From: an uncultured Pelagibacteraceae bacterium
GTDB lineage: Bacteria > Pseudomonadota > Alphaproteobacteria > Pelagibacterales > Pelagibacteraceae
Length of the DNA: 64,000 nt
NCBI GenBank assembly: GCA_902596045.1
Contig: CACJSJ010000004.1
Coordinates: 1 to 64,000, forward strand
Reading direction: 5' to 3'
The position numbers were made by a program, and so were the translations under genes. The notes beneath the pieces were generated by a model. It was not told the origin of the DNA, did not search any database, and worked only from the letters and a program-made list of their open reading frames with translations. Positions 24,266-35,800 of the stretch are shown here, one piece after another. Every line of letters begins with the position of its first letter. The stretch's first letter is position 1.

Positions 24266-24319
24266 AAAATTTATCAACTTTTACACGGTTTTTACTATAT
24301 TTTCTTAATAATTCTCATA

Positions 24320-24347
24320 TTGCAATTACATGAATAAAATATATAAA
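24320..24347 (+). promoter_or_regulatory. Candidate promoter for tRNA-Tyr / tRNA-Gly / tuf
   Basis: TTGCAA (24320-24325), a 16-base spacer, then TATAAA (24342-24347). Transcription would start near 24354, about 40 bases before tRNA-Tyr. A GGGG/CCCC hairpin (24377-24390) lies in the leader just before the tRNA. No other promoter is obvious before tuf, so the tRNAs and tuf may share this one. Confidence 0.5.
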
Positions 24348-24393
24348 ACGCGTGTTGTTTGAAGCTTTATTGAACAGGGGACACTTCCCCAAA

Positions 24394-24479
24394 GGAGGGG
24401 TTCCAGAGCGGTCAAATGGGGCGGGCTGTAAACCCGTTGACTTCGGTCTTCGAAAGTTCGAATCTTTCCCCCTCCACCA
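24394..24479 (+). tRNA. tRNA-Tyr (anticodon GTA)
   Basis: Acceptor GGAGGGG pairs with CCCCTCC. Anticodon stem GCGGG/CCCGT holds loop CTGTAAA, anticodon GTA. It has the class II variable arm expected of bacterial tRNA-Tyr, the T-loop TTCGAAT and an encoded CCA. Confidence 0.97.
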
Positions 24480-24523
24480 TTCAATAAATATTTGAATAAT
24501 CTGGAGTGTTATTCTTGGGTTGC

Positions 24524-24597
24524 GCGGGTGTAGTTCAATGGTAGAACGCTAGCCTTCCAAGCTGGATGTAAGGGTTCGATTCCCTTTACCCGCTCCA
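24524..24597 (+). tRNA. tRNA-Gly (anticodon TCC)
   Basis: Acceptor GCGGGTG pairs with TACCCGC (one wobble). Anticodon stem CTAGC/GCTGG holds loop CTTCCAA, anticodon TCC. T-loop TTCGATT, discriminator T and an encoded CCA follow. It lies 44 bases upstream of tuf. Confidence 0.97.
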
Positions 24598-24641
24598 AGA
24601 ATTAAAAATTATTAAAAGAAAGAATGTGAGGAAAAAAAGTA

Positions 24642-25832
24642 ATGTCAAAAGAAAAATTTGTTAGAAATAAACCGCATTGTAACATTGGTACAATCGGTCA
24701 TGTCGACCATGGTAAAACTACCTTAACTGCAGCAATAACTATCACGCTAGCAGCAACAGGTGGAGCTCAAGCAGTTGCATATGATCAAATTGATAAAGCA
24801 CCTGAGGAAAAAGAAAGAGGAATTACAATTTCGACTGCCCATGTTGAATATGAAACAGAAAAGAGACATTATGCACATGTAGACTGTCCAGGTCACGCTG
24901 ATTATGTAAAAAATATGATTACTGGTGCTGCTCAAATGGATGGAGCAATTTTAGTAGTTAATGCAGCTGATGGTCCAATGCCTCAAACTAGGGAACATAT
25001 TCTTTTAGCAAGGCAAGTTGGTGTACCAGCTATTGTTGTCTATTTAAATAAAGTAGATCAAGTTGACGATAAAGAAATGATTGATCTTGTAGAAGAAGAA
25101 ATCAGAGAGTTATTAACTTCATATAAATTTCCAGGTGATAAAACTCCAATAACTAAGGGTTCTGCACTTGCTGCTGTAGAAGGAAGAGATGAAGAAATTG
25201 GAAAAAATTCTATATTAGCATTAATGAAAAGTGTTGATGATTTTATTCCTCAACCAGATAGACCTAAAGATAAAGATTTCTTAATGCCAGTTGAAGACGT
25301 GTTTTCAATTTCAGGAAGAGGAACAGTTGCAACTGGAAGAGTAGAGTCAGGAGTTCTTAAAACTGGTGATGAGATTGAAATCATTGGTATTAGAGAAACT
25401 AAAAAATCGGTTTGTACTGGTGTTGAGATGTTTAGAAAGCTTTTAGATTCTGGTGAAGCTGGTGATAACGTAGGTGTTTTATTGAGAGGGGTAGAAAGAA
25501 CTGACATAGAAAGAGGTCAGGTTCTTTGTAAACCTGGATCAGTTACACCACATACTAAATTTGAAGCTCAAGCTTATGTTCTAAAAAAAGAGGAGGGTGG
25601 AAGACATACACCTTTCTTTACTAAGTATAGACCTCAGTTTTATTTTAGAACAACTGATGTTACTGGTGAAGTTGAATTGCCATCTGGAACAGAAATGGTA
25701 ATGCCCGGTGATGATGCTAAATTTACAGTTAAGCTAATAACACCAATTGCGATGTCGGAAAAATTAAACTTTGCAATTAGAGAAGGCGGTAGAACTGTAG
25801 GAGCTGGAGTAGTAACTAAGATTATAGAGTAA
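24642..25832 (+). CDS. tuf: Elongation factor Tu
   Basis: EF-Tu delivers aminoacyl-tRNA to the ribosome as a GTP complex. The 396-residue protein shows the G motifs GHVDHGKT (about 19-26), the switch region [14 protein letters not shown] and NKVD, then the beta-barrel domains 2 and 3. [10 protein letters not shown] is a near-standard C-terminus. A GTGAGGA Shine-Dalgarno-like stretch precedes the ATG. It sits between tRNA-Gly and tRNA-Trp, the classical tufB position, and is the only tuf in the window. Confidence 0.98.
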   Translation: MSKEKFVRNKPHCNIGTIGHVDHGKTTLTAAITITLAATGGAQAVAYDQIDKAPEEKERGITISTAHVEYETEKRHYAHVDCPGHADYVKNMITGAAQMDGAILVVNAADGPMPQTREHILLARQVGVPAIVVYLNKVDQVDDKEMIDLVEEEIRELLTSYKFPGDKTPITKGSALAAVEGRDEEIGKNSILALMKSVDDFIPQPDRPKDKDFLMPVEDVFSISGRGTVATGRVESGVLKTGDEIEIIGIRETKKSVCTGVEMFRKLLDSGEAGDNVGVLLRGVERTDIERGQVLCKPGSVTPHTKFEAQAYVLKKEEGGRHTPFFTKYRPQFYFRTTDVTGEVELPSGTEMVMPGDDAKFTVKLITPIAMSEKLNFAIREGGRTVGAGVVTKIIE

Positions 25833-25841
25833 ACTCTATAT

Positions 25842-25917
25842 AGGAGTGTAGCTCAATTGGTAGAGCGCCGGTCTCCAAAACCGGAGGCTGAGGGTTCGAG
25901 TCCCTCCGCTCCTGCCA
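25842..25917 (+). tRNA. tRNA-Trp (anticodon CCA)
   Basis: Acceptor AGGAGTG pairs with CGCTCCT. Anticodon stem CCGGT/ACCGG holds loop CTCCAAA, anticodon CCA. T-loop TTCGAGT and an encoded CCA are present. It lies between tuf and secE, the usual proteobacterial order, 9 bases after the tuf stop. Confidence 0.97.
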
Positions 25918-25935
25918 ATCAGAGCTAAAATTAAT

Positions 25936-26127
25936 ATGAAAAACCCAATTAAATTTATTCAGGAAGTTAAACAAGAAGCTTTTAAAGTTTCATGGCCTAC
26001 ATGGAAGGAAACACTGCAAGGTGCTTTAATGGTTTTTGTAATGGCTGTTGTAATGTCTTTATTTTTTTTACTTCTTGATCAAGCTTTAAAATTCTTTTTA
26101 GAACTACTGCTAAAAGTGAGTATATAA
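25936..26127 (+). CDS. secE: Preprotein translocase subunit SecE
   Basis: SecE is the small essential subunit that clamps SecY. The 63-residue short form has the conserved amphipathic stretch FIQEVKQEAFKVSWPTWKET followed by one transmembrane helix (about residues 28-52), as in most bacteria outside the enterics. Its last base overlaps the nusG ATG (TAATG), so the pair is translationally coupled. It begins 18 bases after tRNA-Trp. Confidence 0.95.
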   Translation: MKNPIKFIQEVKQEAFKVSWPTWKETLQGALMVFVMAVVMSLFFLLLDQALKFFLELLLKVSI

Positions 26128-26657
26128 TGAAAAATTGGTACATTGTTCAATCTCACTCAAGTTTTGAAAATAAAGTTGCTGGTTTAATCAAAGAAGAAGC
26201 TGAAAAAGCTAAAATTTCTGAAAAATTTGAGGAGATTGTTGTCCCAACTCATGATGTAACTGAAGTAAAAAGGGGAAAAAGAGTACAAAGAAAAAAAAAA
26301 TACTTTCCAGGTTATGTATTGATAAAGAGTGAGATGGATAGCAGCATTTATCATATGATAAAAAATATAAAGAGAGTAAGTGGTTTTTTAGGTACTAAAG
26401 GAATACCAGTTCCTGTTTCAGATAAAGAAATTGAGAAAATTTTAGGTCAAATAAAAGATGGTGTGGCTCAGCCAAAATCTGGTATAGAGTACAGCGTTGG
26501 AGAAAAAGTTCAAGTAGTAGATGGACCTTTTGCATCATTCAGTGGAATGGTTGAAGGAATTGATGAAGAAAAGTCTAGACTTAAGGTTTCAGTTTCTATA
26601 TTTGGTCGTCCTACACCGGTTGAATTAGAATATAATCAAGTGGAGAAAACAAGTTAA
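26127..26657 (+). CDS. nusG: Transcription termination/antitermination factor NusG
   Basis: NusG binds RNA polymerase and links it to Rho or to the ribosome through S10. The 176-residue product has the NGN domain ([34 protein letters not shown]) and the C-terminal KOW domain ([23 protein letters not shown]). It overlaps secE and rplK by one base each, forming a tight secE-nusG-rplK chain. Confidence 0.97.
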   Translation: MKNWYIVQSHSSFENKVAGLIKEEAEKAKISEKFEEIVVPTHDVTEVKRGKRVQRKKKYFPGYVLIKSEMDSSIYHMIKNIKRVSGFLGTKGIPVPVSDKEIEKILGQIKDGVAQPKSGIEYSVGEKVQVVDGPFASFSGMVEGIDEEKSRLKVSVSIFGRPTPVELEYNQVEKTS

Positions 26658-27088
26658 TGGCTGCAAAAAAAGAAATTAGTGGATTTATAAAATTACAGAT
26701 CAAAGGTGGTCAAGCTAATCCCGCACCACCAGTCGGACCTGCATTGGGTCAACGTGGTGTTAACATCATGGAATTCTGTAAAGCATTTAATGACAAAACT
26801 AAATCAATGGCAGGTAAACCTGTTCCAGTTGAAATTACAGTTTATAAGGATAAAAAATTTGATTTTAAAATTAAGTCACCCCCAGCATCATTCTTTATTA
26901 GGGAAGCAGCAAAATTAAAAAGTGGATCTAAAGAACCAGGCAGAAGTATTGTTGCTTCTATTACAAAAAAACAAGCAGAAGAGATTGCTAAACAAAAAAT
27001 GAATGACTTGAATGCTCTAGATTTAGATCAAGCAGTTAAGATAATTTCAGGATCAGCAAGATCAATGGGTATAGAGGTTAAAGAATAA
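26657..27088 (+). CDS. rplK: 50S ribosomal protein L11
   Basis: L11 forms part of the GTPase-associated centre with L10 and L12. The 143-residue protein shows [22 protein letters not shown]..., the proline-rich loop that binds thiostrepton-type antibiotics, and the C-terminal rRNA-binding domain ending [12 protein letters not shown]. It overlaps nusG and rplA by one base each. Confidence 0.98.
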   Translation: MAAKKEISGFIKLQIKGGQANPAPPVGPALGQRGVNIMEFCKAFNDKTKSMAGKPVPVEITVYKDKKFDFKIKSPPASFFIREAAKLKSGSKEPGRSIVASITKKQAEEIAKQKMNDLNALDLDQAVKIISGSARSMGIEVKE

Positions 27089-27777
27089 TGAAATCTAAAA
27101 GATTTAAAAAACTACCTGAAAAAACAAGAGATCAAAATGCTCAGCCCATAGAAAAGTTATTACCAGAACTTAAAAAAAATTGTACAACTAAGTTTGATGA
27201 GTCCTTAGACTTAAGTTTTCAAATAAATAATAAACAAAAAAAAGGTGAAGTAAATATTAGAACTGTTGTTAACTTACCAGGTGGAACTGGAAAAAAAGTA
27301 AAAGTCGCTGTTGTTTGTGAAGACAATAAAGCTCAAGAAGCAAAAAATGCTGGAGCAGATTTGGTAGGAAGTGACGAATTTATAGAAAAAATTAAATCTG
27401 GTGAATTAAATTTTGAAAAATTAATTTGTACGCCAGGTATGATGGTCAAGCTTTCAAAACTTGGAAAGGTTTTGGGACCAAAAGGATTAATGCCGAACCC
27501 AAAACTTGGTTCTGTTTCAGAAAATATAAAAGAAGCTGTAACTAATGCAAAGTCTGGTCAAGTTGAAATTAGAAATGATAAAGATGGAAATATCGGAGTA
27601 AGTATCGGCAAAAAATCTTTTAATGATGATCAATTATTAAAAAATTATAATGCAATTTTAGACTCTCTAGAGAAAGAAAAATCTAACAATACTCTAAAAG
27701 GTGATTTAATTAAAAATACTTTTGCTACATCAACAATGGGTGTTTCTTATAAAGTTAAATTAGGTAAGGCATTATAA
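27088..27777 (+). CDS. rplA: 50S ribosomal protein L1
   Basis: L1 builds the mobile stalk at the ribosomal E site and, in many bacteria, represses its own operon. The 229-residue protein shows NLPGGTGKKVKVAVV, TPGMMVKLSKLGKVLGPKGLMPNPK, the signature of the family, and ATSTMGVSYKV. Its mRNA target would be expected upstream in rplK, but I did not identify a specific hairpin. Confidence 0.98.
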   Translation: MKSKRFKKLPEKTRDQNAQPIEKLLPELKKNCTTKFDESLDLSFQINNKQKKGEVNIRTVVNLPGGTGKKVKVAVVCEDNKAQEAKNAGADLVGSDEFIEKIKSGELNFEKLICTPGMMVKLSKLGKVLGPKGLMPNPKLGSVSENIKEAVTNAKSGQVEIRNDKDGNIGVSIGKKSFNDDQLLKNYNAILDSLEKEKSNNTLKGDLIKNTFATSTMGVSYKVKLGKAL

Positions 27778-27779
27778 TT

Positions 27780-28301
27780 ATGATGAACAAGGAACAGAAA
27801 AAAAATTATATTTCTGAGATGGCTAATCAGTTTGAAAATAGCAAAGCAGTAATGGTTACACACTACCAAGGTTTAACTATGCCTCAGCTTGATGAGTTAA
27901 GAGCTAAAATGAGAGAAAAGGGTATTATTTTTAAAATCACAAAAAATAGAATAACAAAATTAGCCTTAGAAAAAACTAAGTGCAAAGATTTATCAAATCT
28001 ATTCTCAGGACCTACAGCAGTCGCTTTTGGAGAAGATGCAATAATGTCAGCAAGGATTCTCTCTAAATTTGCAAAAGATAATGAAAATTTAAAGCTTATT
28101 GGTGGAATAATGGACAATGAAGTTTTAGATCAAGCTGGGGTAGAAAAAGTTGCTAATTTACCTACATTAGATGAAGCTCGAGCTAATATTATAGGAATAT
28201 TAAATGCTTCAGCGTCAAAAATAGTAAGTATTTTACTTGCACACTCAGAAAAAATGAGTAGTTTGACCCCAGAAATTTCTGAAACAAAACCCAAAGAGTA
28301 G
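27780..28301 (+). CDS. rplJ: 50S ribosomal protein L10
   Basis: L10 anchors L12 dimers at the ribosomal stalk. The 173-residue protein begins with two consecutive ATG codons; either could start it. The N-terminal domain includes [18 protein letters not shown] and [10 protein letters not shown], and the C-terminal helix ([16 protein letters not shown]) provides L12 binding sites. It starts 2 bases after rplA and ends 5 bases before rplL. Confidence 0.96.
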   Translation: MMNKEQKKNYISEMANQFENSKAVMVTHYQGLTMPQLDELRAKMREKGIIFKITKNRITKLALEKTKCKDLSNLFSGPTAVAFGEDAIMSARILSKFAKDNENLKLIGGIMDNEVLDQAGVEKVANLPTLDEARANIIGILNASASKIVSILLAHSEKMSSLTPEISETKPKE

Positions 28302-28306
28302 ACAAT

Positions 28307-28672
28307 ATGCCTGACCTAAATAAAATTATAGAAGACTTATCAAGTTTGACTGTTGCTGAAGCAGCAGATCTTTCAAAACAATTAGAAGAAAAATGGGGTG
28401 TATCTCCAATGGCCGCAGCAGCTCCAGCAGCAGCAGCGGGCGGCGAAGCAGCAGCAGATAAAGATGATTTTTCAATCATGCTCGTATCAGTTGGTGATAA
28501 AAAAATTAATGTTATTAAAGAAGTAAGAGCAGCCACTTCACTAGGATTAAAAGAAGCTAAAGATTTAGTTGAGGGGGCACCTAAAGAGGTTAAATCTGGT
28601 GTTCCTAAAAAAGAAGCTGAAGAAATTAAAGCTAAGCTAGAAGCTGCTGGCGCAAAAGTAGAACTTAAATAA
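28307..28672 (+). CDS. rplL: 50S ribosomal protein L7/L12
   Basis: L12 is the multicopy stalk protein that recruits translation GTPases. The 121 residues comprise the dimerising N-terminal domain ([19 protein letters not shown]), an alanine-rich hinge ([15 protein letters not shown]) and the globular C-terminal domain ([29 protein letters not shown]). The hinge uses GCA-rich repeats that stand out as a locally GC-rich spot. It is followed by an 11-bp inverted repeat before rpoB. Confidence 0.98.
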   Translation: MPDLNKIIEDLSSLTVAEAADLSKQLEEKWGVSPMAAAAPAAAAGGEAAADKDDFSIMLVSVGDKKINVIKEVRAATSLGLKEAKDLVEGAPKEVKSGVPKKEAEEIKAKLEAAGAKVELK

Positions 28673-28693
28673 ATTAATTAAGAAAGATTTCAA

Positions 28694-28717
28694 AACTGAT
28701 TAACGTGTTAATCAGTT
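28694..28717. promoter_or_regulatory. Perfect inverted repeat between rplL and rpoB (attenuator or RNA-processing hairpin)
   Basis: Bases 28694-28704 (AACTGATTAAC) are the exact reverse complement of 28707-28717, separated by GT. In RNA this can form a 10-bp stem with a four-base loop. It is followed by GTTGTATAC, not a T-run, so it is not a standard terminator. It lies 11 bases before the rpoB ATG. In Escherichia coli the equivalent spacer holds an attenuator and an RNase III site. Confidence 0.6.
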
Positions 28718-28727
28718 GTATACATAG

Positions 28728-31700
28728 ATGCAAATATCTTTTACTGAAAAAAAGAATATTAGAAAAAGTTTTGGTAAACTAAAAGAAAGTTTATCTATTC
28801 CTAATCTTATCGAAGTTCAAAAAAATTCATATGATGAATTAACAGTTTTTAGTTCAGAAGCAGTATTAACTAAAGGTTTTGACAGAGTTTTCAAAGGAAT
28901 ATTTCCTATAGAAGATTTAAATGATAAAGCCACTTTAGAATACGTATCTTATAAATTAGAAAAGCCAAAATTTGATGTTGAAGAATGTATTGCTAGAGGT
29001 CTTACTTATTCATCAGCATTAAAGTGTACTCTTAGGTTAGTTGTTTATGAAATTGATCAAGAAAATAACACAAAAGATATTTTATCTGCAAAAGAACAAG
29101 AAGTTTACATGGGTGAAGTACCTATGATGACAAACAGTGGAACTTTTATTACAAATGGTGTGCAAAGAGTAGTTGTTAACCAAATGCATAGAAGTCCAGG
29201 TGTATTTTTTGATCATGATAAAGGAAAAACTCATGCTAGTGGTAAACTTTTATTTAATTGCAGAGTAATTCCAAATAGAGGTTCTTGGCTAGATTTTGAA
29301 TATGATGTTAAAGATTTTTTATATTTTAAAATTGACAGAAAGAAAAAAATTTTTGCATCAACATTATTATTAGCATTAGGTTACACAAAATCAGAAATTG
29401 CAAATGAGTTTTATGAAAAAGAACTATTTACATTCGATCCTAAGACAGAAAAGTGGAAAACAAAGTTTAATCCAGAGAATTATAAAGCTAAAAATTTTTC
29501 TGAGGAAGTAATTGATGCAAAAACCGGTAATGTAGTAATTAAGCTAGGGGAAAAAATTAATTATTTAAATGCTAAAAAGTTATCAAATGATGGACTTAAA
29601 GATATTCTTGTATCGAAAGAAACCTTGTATGGTAAATTTTTGCACAAAGATGTTAAAGTTAGTGAAGAAGAAGAAGGTACTTTTAAAATTGGTACAGAAT
29701 TAAATGAAACTATCATTCAAAAAATTTTAGATGCAAAAATTTATTCTTTAGAAATTTCAATTATAAATTTAATAAATAAAGGTCCTTATTTGTTAAATAC
29801 AATTTTAAATGACAAAAATAATTCAAAAGATGAGGCAATTACAGAAATTTATAAAATGTTGAGGCCAGGGGAACCACCAACCATAGAAATTGCTACTCAA
29901 ATTTTTAATAATTTATTCTTTAGTTCTGACAGGTATGATCTTTCTGATGTTGGAAGAGTTAAGATGAATTCAAGATTGAATTTAGAGTGTTCAGATAAAA
30001 TCACTATTTTAAGAGATGATGATATTATTGCTATTATCCATAAGATGTTAGATTTAAGAGACGGCAAAGATGAAGTTGATGATATTGATCATTTAGGAAA
30101 TAGAAGAGTAAGATCAGTTGGAGAATTAGTTGAAAATCAAGCAAGAATTGGTGTTTACAGAATGGAAAGAGCCATTAAAGAAAAAATGACTACGCTTGAT
30201 GTTGAGTCAGCTATGCCACAAGATCTAATTAATGCAAAACCATTAACAGTTTCTTTAAAAGATTTTTTTGCAAGTTCTCAATTATCTCAATTTATGGATC
30301 AAACTAATCCATTATCTGAGATTACTCACAAAAGAAGAGTTTCAGCATTAGGTCCAGGTGGATTAACCAGAGAAAGAGCAGGCTTTGAGGTGCGTGATGT
30401 TCATCCAACTCACTACGGAAGAATCTGTCCGATCGAAACGCCTGAAGGACCAAACATTGGTTTGATTAATAGTTTATCAACTTATGCAAAGATTAATAAA
30501 TATGGTTTTATTGAAAGTCCATATAAAAGAGTAAAAGAAGGCGTTGTACAGGATAAGGTCGAATACTTATCTGCGATGGAGGAAACTAAATTTACAATTG
30601 CACAAGCAAATACCAAAATTGATAAAAATGGTAAAATTATAGAAGAACTAGTTTCTTGCAGACAAAATTTAAACTTCTTATTATCAAAACCAGAAACAAT
30701 TGATTATATAGATGTATCACCTAAACAACTTGTTTCAGTTGCAGCTTCACTGATACCATTTTTAGAAAATGATGATGCAAATAGAGCATTAATGGGTTCT
30801 AATATGATGAGACAAGCAGTGCCTCTTTTAAAACCTGAGTCCCCATTAGTTGGAACTGGAATTGAAAGTGATGTTGCTTTAGATTCAGGTGTAACGATTG
30901 TTGCAAAAAGAGATGGTTTAGTTGACAAAATTGATGGTAAAAGAATTGTAGTTAAAGTTACAGATGAAACAGATTTTACTAAATCAAGTGTAGATATTTA
31001 TAATCTACAAAAATTTAAAAGATCAAATCAAAATACGTGTATAAATCAAAGACCTCTAGTAAGAGTTGGTGATAAAGTTAAATCTGGAGACATAATTGCT
31101 GACGGTCCATCAACTAGATTGGGTGAGTTAGCGTTAGGTAAAAATGTAACCGTAGCCTTTATGCCATGGCAAGGATATAATTTTGAGGACTCAATATTAA
31201 TTTCTGAAAGGTGTGTAACAGACGATGTTTTCACTTCTGTTCATATCGTTGAATATGAAATTATGGCCAGAGATACTAAATTAGGAGAAGAAGATATCAC
31301 AAGAGATATACCAAATGTAAATGAGGAAGCTTTAAAAAATTTAGATGAATCTGGAATTGTTTATATTGGAGCTGAAGTTAACGCTGGTGATATTTTAGTT
31401 GGTAAAGTTACTCCAAAAGGAGATTCAGCCTCCGGACCAGAAGAAAAATTATTAAGATCAATTTTTGGTGAAAAAGCCATTGATGTTACTGATACTTCTC
31501 TGAGAATGTCTAGAGGTAGCAGTGGAACTGTTGTTGATGTTAAAGTTTTCAATAGGCATGGGATTGAAAAAGATGAGAGGTCAATAACAATTGAACGAGC
31601 TGAAATTGAACAAGTACAACAAGATAAAATTGTTGAAGAAGAAATTTTAGAGAGAAGTATTAAACAAAGAGTTGCTGAGTTTTTAACAGGTAAATCTCTA

Positions 31701-32813
31701 ACTAAGAAAATTAAAGATCTAGAAATTGGCACAAAACTTGATTTTGAAAATATTAATAAATTATCAATTACTGATATTTTTAAAATTACAGTTGGCAATG
31801 AAAATAATGAGACGACTTTATCCCAATTAAAAGACCAATATAATAAAGCTAAATTCGATATAACTGAAAGATTTGAGGACAAAGTTTTAAAAATTAGAAG
31901 TGGAGATGATTTATTACCAAGTGTTATGAAAATGGTTAAAGTTTTTGTAGCAATTAAAAGAAGATTAAGACCAGGAGATAAAATGTCTGGAAGACATGGC
32001 AATAAGGGTGTTGTTAGTAAAATTGTACCCGTTGAAGACATGCCATATAGAGAAGATGGAAGGCCAGTAGATATTGTTTTAAATCCATTAGGTGTGCCAA
32101 GTAGAATGAATGTAGGTCAAATTTTGGAAACTCATTTAGGCTGGGCTTGTAAAGAATTTGGTGAACAAGTTAAAAAATTAGTTAACGAAAATAATAAAAA
32201 GATTGAGAAAACGGAAAAAATTTCTAAATTTTTAAAATCTGTTTATGGTGAAGTGATATTTGATGAGAAAGTTGAAAAATTAAGCAAAACAGAATTTAGA
32301 GATTTATGTGAAAACTTACAAAATGGAATTGCTATTTCAACGCCTGTATTTGATGGTGCTAAAGAAAAAGATGTAACTGAAATGCTTGAACTTGCTAATC
32401 TCCCAGGATCAGGACAAACATACTTATGGGATGGAAGAACAGGTGAAAAATTTGATAGACCTGTAACTGTTGGTATTATTTACATGTTAAAATTACACCA
32501 TTTAGTAGAAGATAAAATTCATGCTAGATCTACAGGTCCATATAGTTTGGTTACTCAACAACCATTAGGTGGAAAAGCTCAATTGGGAGGTCAAAGATTT
32601 GGTGAAATGGAAGTATGGGCTCTGGAAGCTTATGGAGCTTCTTATACTCTACAAGAGATTTTAACTGTAAAGTCTGATGATGTTGCTGGACGTGTAAAAG
32701 TTTACGAGACAATTGTTAAAGGTGAAGAGAATTTTGAGTCTGGTATTCCAGAGTCATTTAACGTTTTAGTAAAAGAAATTAAATCATTAGCATTAAATGT
32801 GGAGCTTAATTAA
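28728..32813 (+). CDS. rpoB: RNA polymerase beta subunit
   Basis: The 1361-residue beta subunit. The rifampicin region reads [30 protein letters not shown] across its length in wild-type form (the Asp, His and Ser positions linked to resistance are unchanged). Other landmarks are [29 protein letters not shown] and [16 protein letters not shown], and it ends in the clamp region with [22 protein letters not shown]. The length is normal for alphaproteobacteria. It is followed after 2 bases by rpoC. Confidence 0.99.
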   Translation: MQISFTEKKNIRKSFGKLKESLSIPNLIEVQKNSYDELTVFSSEAVLTKGFDRVFKGIFPIEDLNDKATLEYVSYKLEKPKFDVEECIARGLTYSSALKCTLRLVVYEIDQENNTKDILSAKEQEVYMGEVPMMTNSGTFITNGVQRVVVNQMHRSPGVFFDHDKGKTHASGKLLFNCRVIPNRGSWLDFEYDVKDFLYFKIDRKKKIFASTLLLALGYTKSEIANEFYEKELFTFDPKTEKWKTKFNPENYKAKNFSEEVIDAKTGNVVIKLGEKINYLNAKKLSNDGLKDILVSKETLYGKFLHKDVKVSEEEEGTFKIGTELNETIIQKILDAKIYSLEISIINLINKGPYLLNTILNDKNNSKDEAITEIYKMLRPGEPPTIEIATQIFNNLFFSSDRYDLSDVGRVKMNSRLNLECSDKITILRDDDIIAIIHKMLDLRDGKDEVDDIDHLGNRRVRSVGELVENQARIGVYRMERAIKEKMTTLDVESAMPQDLINAKPLTVSLKDFFASSQLSQFMDQTNPLSEITHKRRVSALGPGGLTRERAGFEVRDVHPTHYGRICPIETPEGPNIGLINSLSTYAKINKYGFIESPYKRVKEGVVQDKVEYLSAMEETKFTIAQANTKIDKNGKIIEELVSCRQNLNFLLSKPETIDYIDVSPKQLVSVAASLIPFLENDDANRALMGSNMMRQAVPLLKPESPLVGTGIESDVALDSGVTIVAKRDGLVDKIDGKRIVVKVTDETDFTKSSVDIYNLQKFKRSNQNTCINQRPLVRVGDKVKSGDIIADGPSTRLGELALGKNVTVAFMPWQGYNFEDSILISERCVTDDVFTSVHIVEYEIMARDTKLGEEDITRDIPNVNEEALKNLDESGIVYIGAEVNAGDILVGKVTPKGDSASGPEEKLLRSIFGEKAIDVTDTSLRMSRGSSGTVVDVKVFNRHGIEKDERSITIERAEIEQVQQDKIVEEEILERSIKQRVAEFLTGKSLTKKIKDLEIGTKLDFENINKLSITDIFKITVGNENNETTLSQLKDQYNKAKFDITERFEDKVLKIRSGDDLLPSVMKMVKVFVAIKRRLRPGDKMSGRHGNKGVVSKIVPVEDMPYREDGRPVDIVLNPLGVPSRMNVGQILETHLGWACKEFGEQVKKLVNENNKKIEKTEKISKFLKSVYGEVIFDEKVEKLSKTEFRDLCENLQNGIAISTPVFDGAKEKDVTEMLELANLPGSGQTYLWDGRTGEKFDRPVTVGIIYMLKLHHLVEDKIHARSTGPYSLVTQQPLGGKAQLGGQRFGEMEVWALEAYGASYTLQEILTVKSDDVAGRVKVYETIVKGEENFESGIPESFNVLVKEIKSLALNVELN

Positions 32814-32815
32814 TT

Positions 32816-35800
32816 ATGAAAAAAGAATTAACAGACCTATTTAAAAATACAGAAATTTCAGAAGCTCAAAATTTTAATAGCATTAAAATTTCATTAGCTA
32901 GTCCTGAAAAAATTAAATCATGGACTTATGGAGAAATCAAAAAACCTGAAACAATTAATTACAGAACGTTTAGACCTGAAAAAGATGGTTTATTTTGTGC
33001 AAGAATTTTTGGTCCAATAAAGGATTATGAATGTTTGTGTGGAAAATACAAACGTATGAAATTTAGAGGAATTATTTGTGAGAAATGTGGTGTTGAAATA
33101 ACTAAATCTAACGTTCGAAGAGAAAGAATGGGTCACATTAATCTAGCAACACCCGTTGCTCATATCTGGTTTTTAAAATCTTTACCTAGCAGAATTGCTT
33201 TAGCTGTAGATATGAAGTTAAAAGAAATTGAAAGAGTATTATATTTTGAAAACTTTATAGTTGTAGAACCGGGATTAACAGGATTACAAAAAAATCAACT
33301 TTTAAATGAAGAGGAATTAGCAAAATATCAAAGTGAATTTGGTGAAGAATCTTTCACAGCAGGTATTGGAGCTGAAGCAGTCCTTGAAATGCTTAAAAAC
33401 TTAGATTTAGAACAAGAAAGAAAAAATTTAGTTAATTTTATTAAAGAAACAAAATCTAAAGTTAATGAGGAAAGAGCAATAAAAAGATTGAAACTTGTAG
33501 AGTCTTTTATTGAAACTGGTCAGAAACCTGAGTGGATGATTATGACAGTTGTACCAGTAATACCACCTGAATTAAGACCATTAGTACCTTTGGATGGTGG
33601 AAGATTTGCTACATCAGATTTGAACGATTTATACAGAAGAGTAATTAACAGAAATAATCGTTTGAAAAGATTAATGGATCTTAAAGCTCCAGATATTATA
33701 GTTAGAAATGAAAAAAGAATGCTCCAGGAGTCAGTTGATGCATTATTTGATAATGGTAGACGAGGCAGAGTTATTACTGGAACTGGAAAAAGACCTCTAA
33801 AATCTTTAGCAGAAATGCTAAAAGGTAAACAAGGTAGATTTAGACAAAACTTACTTGGAAAACGTGTTGATTATTCGGGAAGATCAGTGATTGTTGTTGG
33901 ACCGGATTTAAAACTTCATGAATGTGGTCTGCCAAAAAAAATGGCTTTGGAATTATTTAAGCCATTTTTGTACGCAAGATTAAATAAGTTAGGGTTAGTT
34001 TCTACAATCAAACAGGCTAAAAAATTAGTTGAAAAAGAAACAAATGCAGTTTGGGATGCACTTGAGCTTATTGTTAGAGAGCACCCAGTTTTACTTAATA
34101 GAGCTCCAACACTACACAGATTAGGTGTTCAAGCATTTGAACCTAAATTAATTGAAGGTGATGCTATAGAACTACACCCATTAACTTGTGCTGCATTTAA
34201 TGCTGACTTTGACGGTGATCAGATGGCAGTTCATGTTCCACTAAGTTTGGAAGCACAGTTAGAGGCTAGAATTTTAATGCTTTCAACAAATAATATTTTA
34301 TCTCCTTCGAATGGAAAACCAATAATTGTTCCTAGTCAGGATATGATTTTAGGAATTTATTATTTATCTCAAGAGCCGTTAACAGATAAATCAGCAGGTT
34401 ATTTTACTGACGCTGACCAAATTGAATTCGCTTTATCATCTGGACAAATAAAGGTTCATACAACGATAATCTCTAGATTTGAGACAATAGATGATAAAGG
34501 TAACAAAAAATTTGAAAAATATACTTCAACAGCTGGAAGATTTTTATTGGCTAATCTATTGCCAAAAAACAAAGATATTAAATTTTCTTTAATTGATAGA
34601 TTATTGCCAAAAAAAGTTGTCTCGGAAGTGATTGATATTGTATTTAGATTTTGTGGACAAAAAACTACAGTTATTTTTTGTGATAAATTAAAAGATTTAG
34701 GATTTAAACATGCTTTTAAAGCAGGTATTTCATTTGGTAAAGATGATTTAGTTATTCCAGAGAGCAAAACTCAGCTTATTGATGATACAAAAAAATTAAT
34801 TGCTGATTATGAAACTCAATATTCAGAGGGTCTAATTACTAGAGGTGAAAAATATAATAAAGTTGTTGATGCATGGTCAAAATGTACTGACAAAGTAGCT
34901 GGCGAAATGATGAAGGGTATCTCAGCAACAGAAAAAACATCTGATGGATTAAAAATTAATTCAGTGTTTATGATGGCTGATAGCGGAGCCAGAGGTTCAG
35001 CGGCACAGATGAAGCAATTAGCTGGTATGAGAGGATTAATTGCAAAACCATCAGGAGAAATTATTGAAAGTCCAATTATATCTAATTTCAAGGAGGGTTT
35101 AACAGCTTTAGAATATTTTAATTCTACGCACGGAGCTAGAAAAGGATTGGCTGATACAGCTTTAAAAACTGCAAGTTCAGGTTACTTAACTAGAAGACTT
35201 TGTGATGTAGCTCAAGACTTAACAGTAACTAAAGTTAATTGTGAAAACCCAGGATTTATTGAATTATCAGAAATTTTAGAAGGCGGTAATGTAGTAGTTA
35301 GTCTATCAGAAAGAGCACTTGGTAGAGTAACAGCTGCTGATGTGAAAAATCCTATTACTGGTGATATTATAATTAAAAAATCTTCTATGATTGATGAAGC
35401 AGGATGCGATCAAATTGATGCAGGTGGTGTTAAATCTCTAAAAGTTTATTCAGTAATGACATGCAGTTCTAAAGAGGGTGTATGTGCTACGTGTTATGGA
35501 AGAGATCTTTCAAGAGGTAAAATGGTTCATGTTGGAGAAGCAATTGGAATGATTTCTGCACAATCAATAGGTGAACCAGGAACTCAGTTAACAATGAGAA
35601 CATTCCACGTTGGTGGAACTGCGTCAGTTAAACAAGACTCTCAAATAGTTACTAAAAATGAGGGAACTTTAAAGATTATTAATTCAAATATTCTAGAAGA
35701 CTCCAAGAAAAACTTAATTGTAATGGGAAGAAATACCCAATTATCAATTGAGGATGACAATGGGGTTCAAGTTGCAATATACAAAGTAGCTTACGGATCA

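Noticed and set aside
24275-24277. TTG at 24277 as the start of rlmB
   Set aside because: The ATG at 24265 gives the standard RlmB N-terminus; the four extra residues add nothing conserved.
28189-28536. Minus-strand frame over rplJ/rplL with an alanine-rich stretch
   Set aside because: The alanine run is the reverse reading of the GCA-rich L12 hinge; no start signal or family match.
31361-32041. Long open frame (226 codons) on the minus strand inside rpoB
   Set aside because: It is fully antisense to the conserved polymerase core, has no recognisable domain, and arises from the codon bias of rpoB.
34456-35091. Two minus-strand open frames within rpoC
   Set aside because: Antisense to the beta' core, no domain signature, explained by coding bias.
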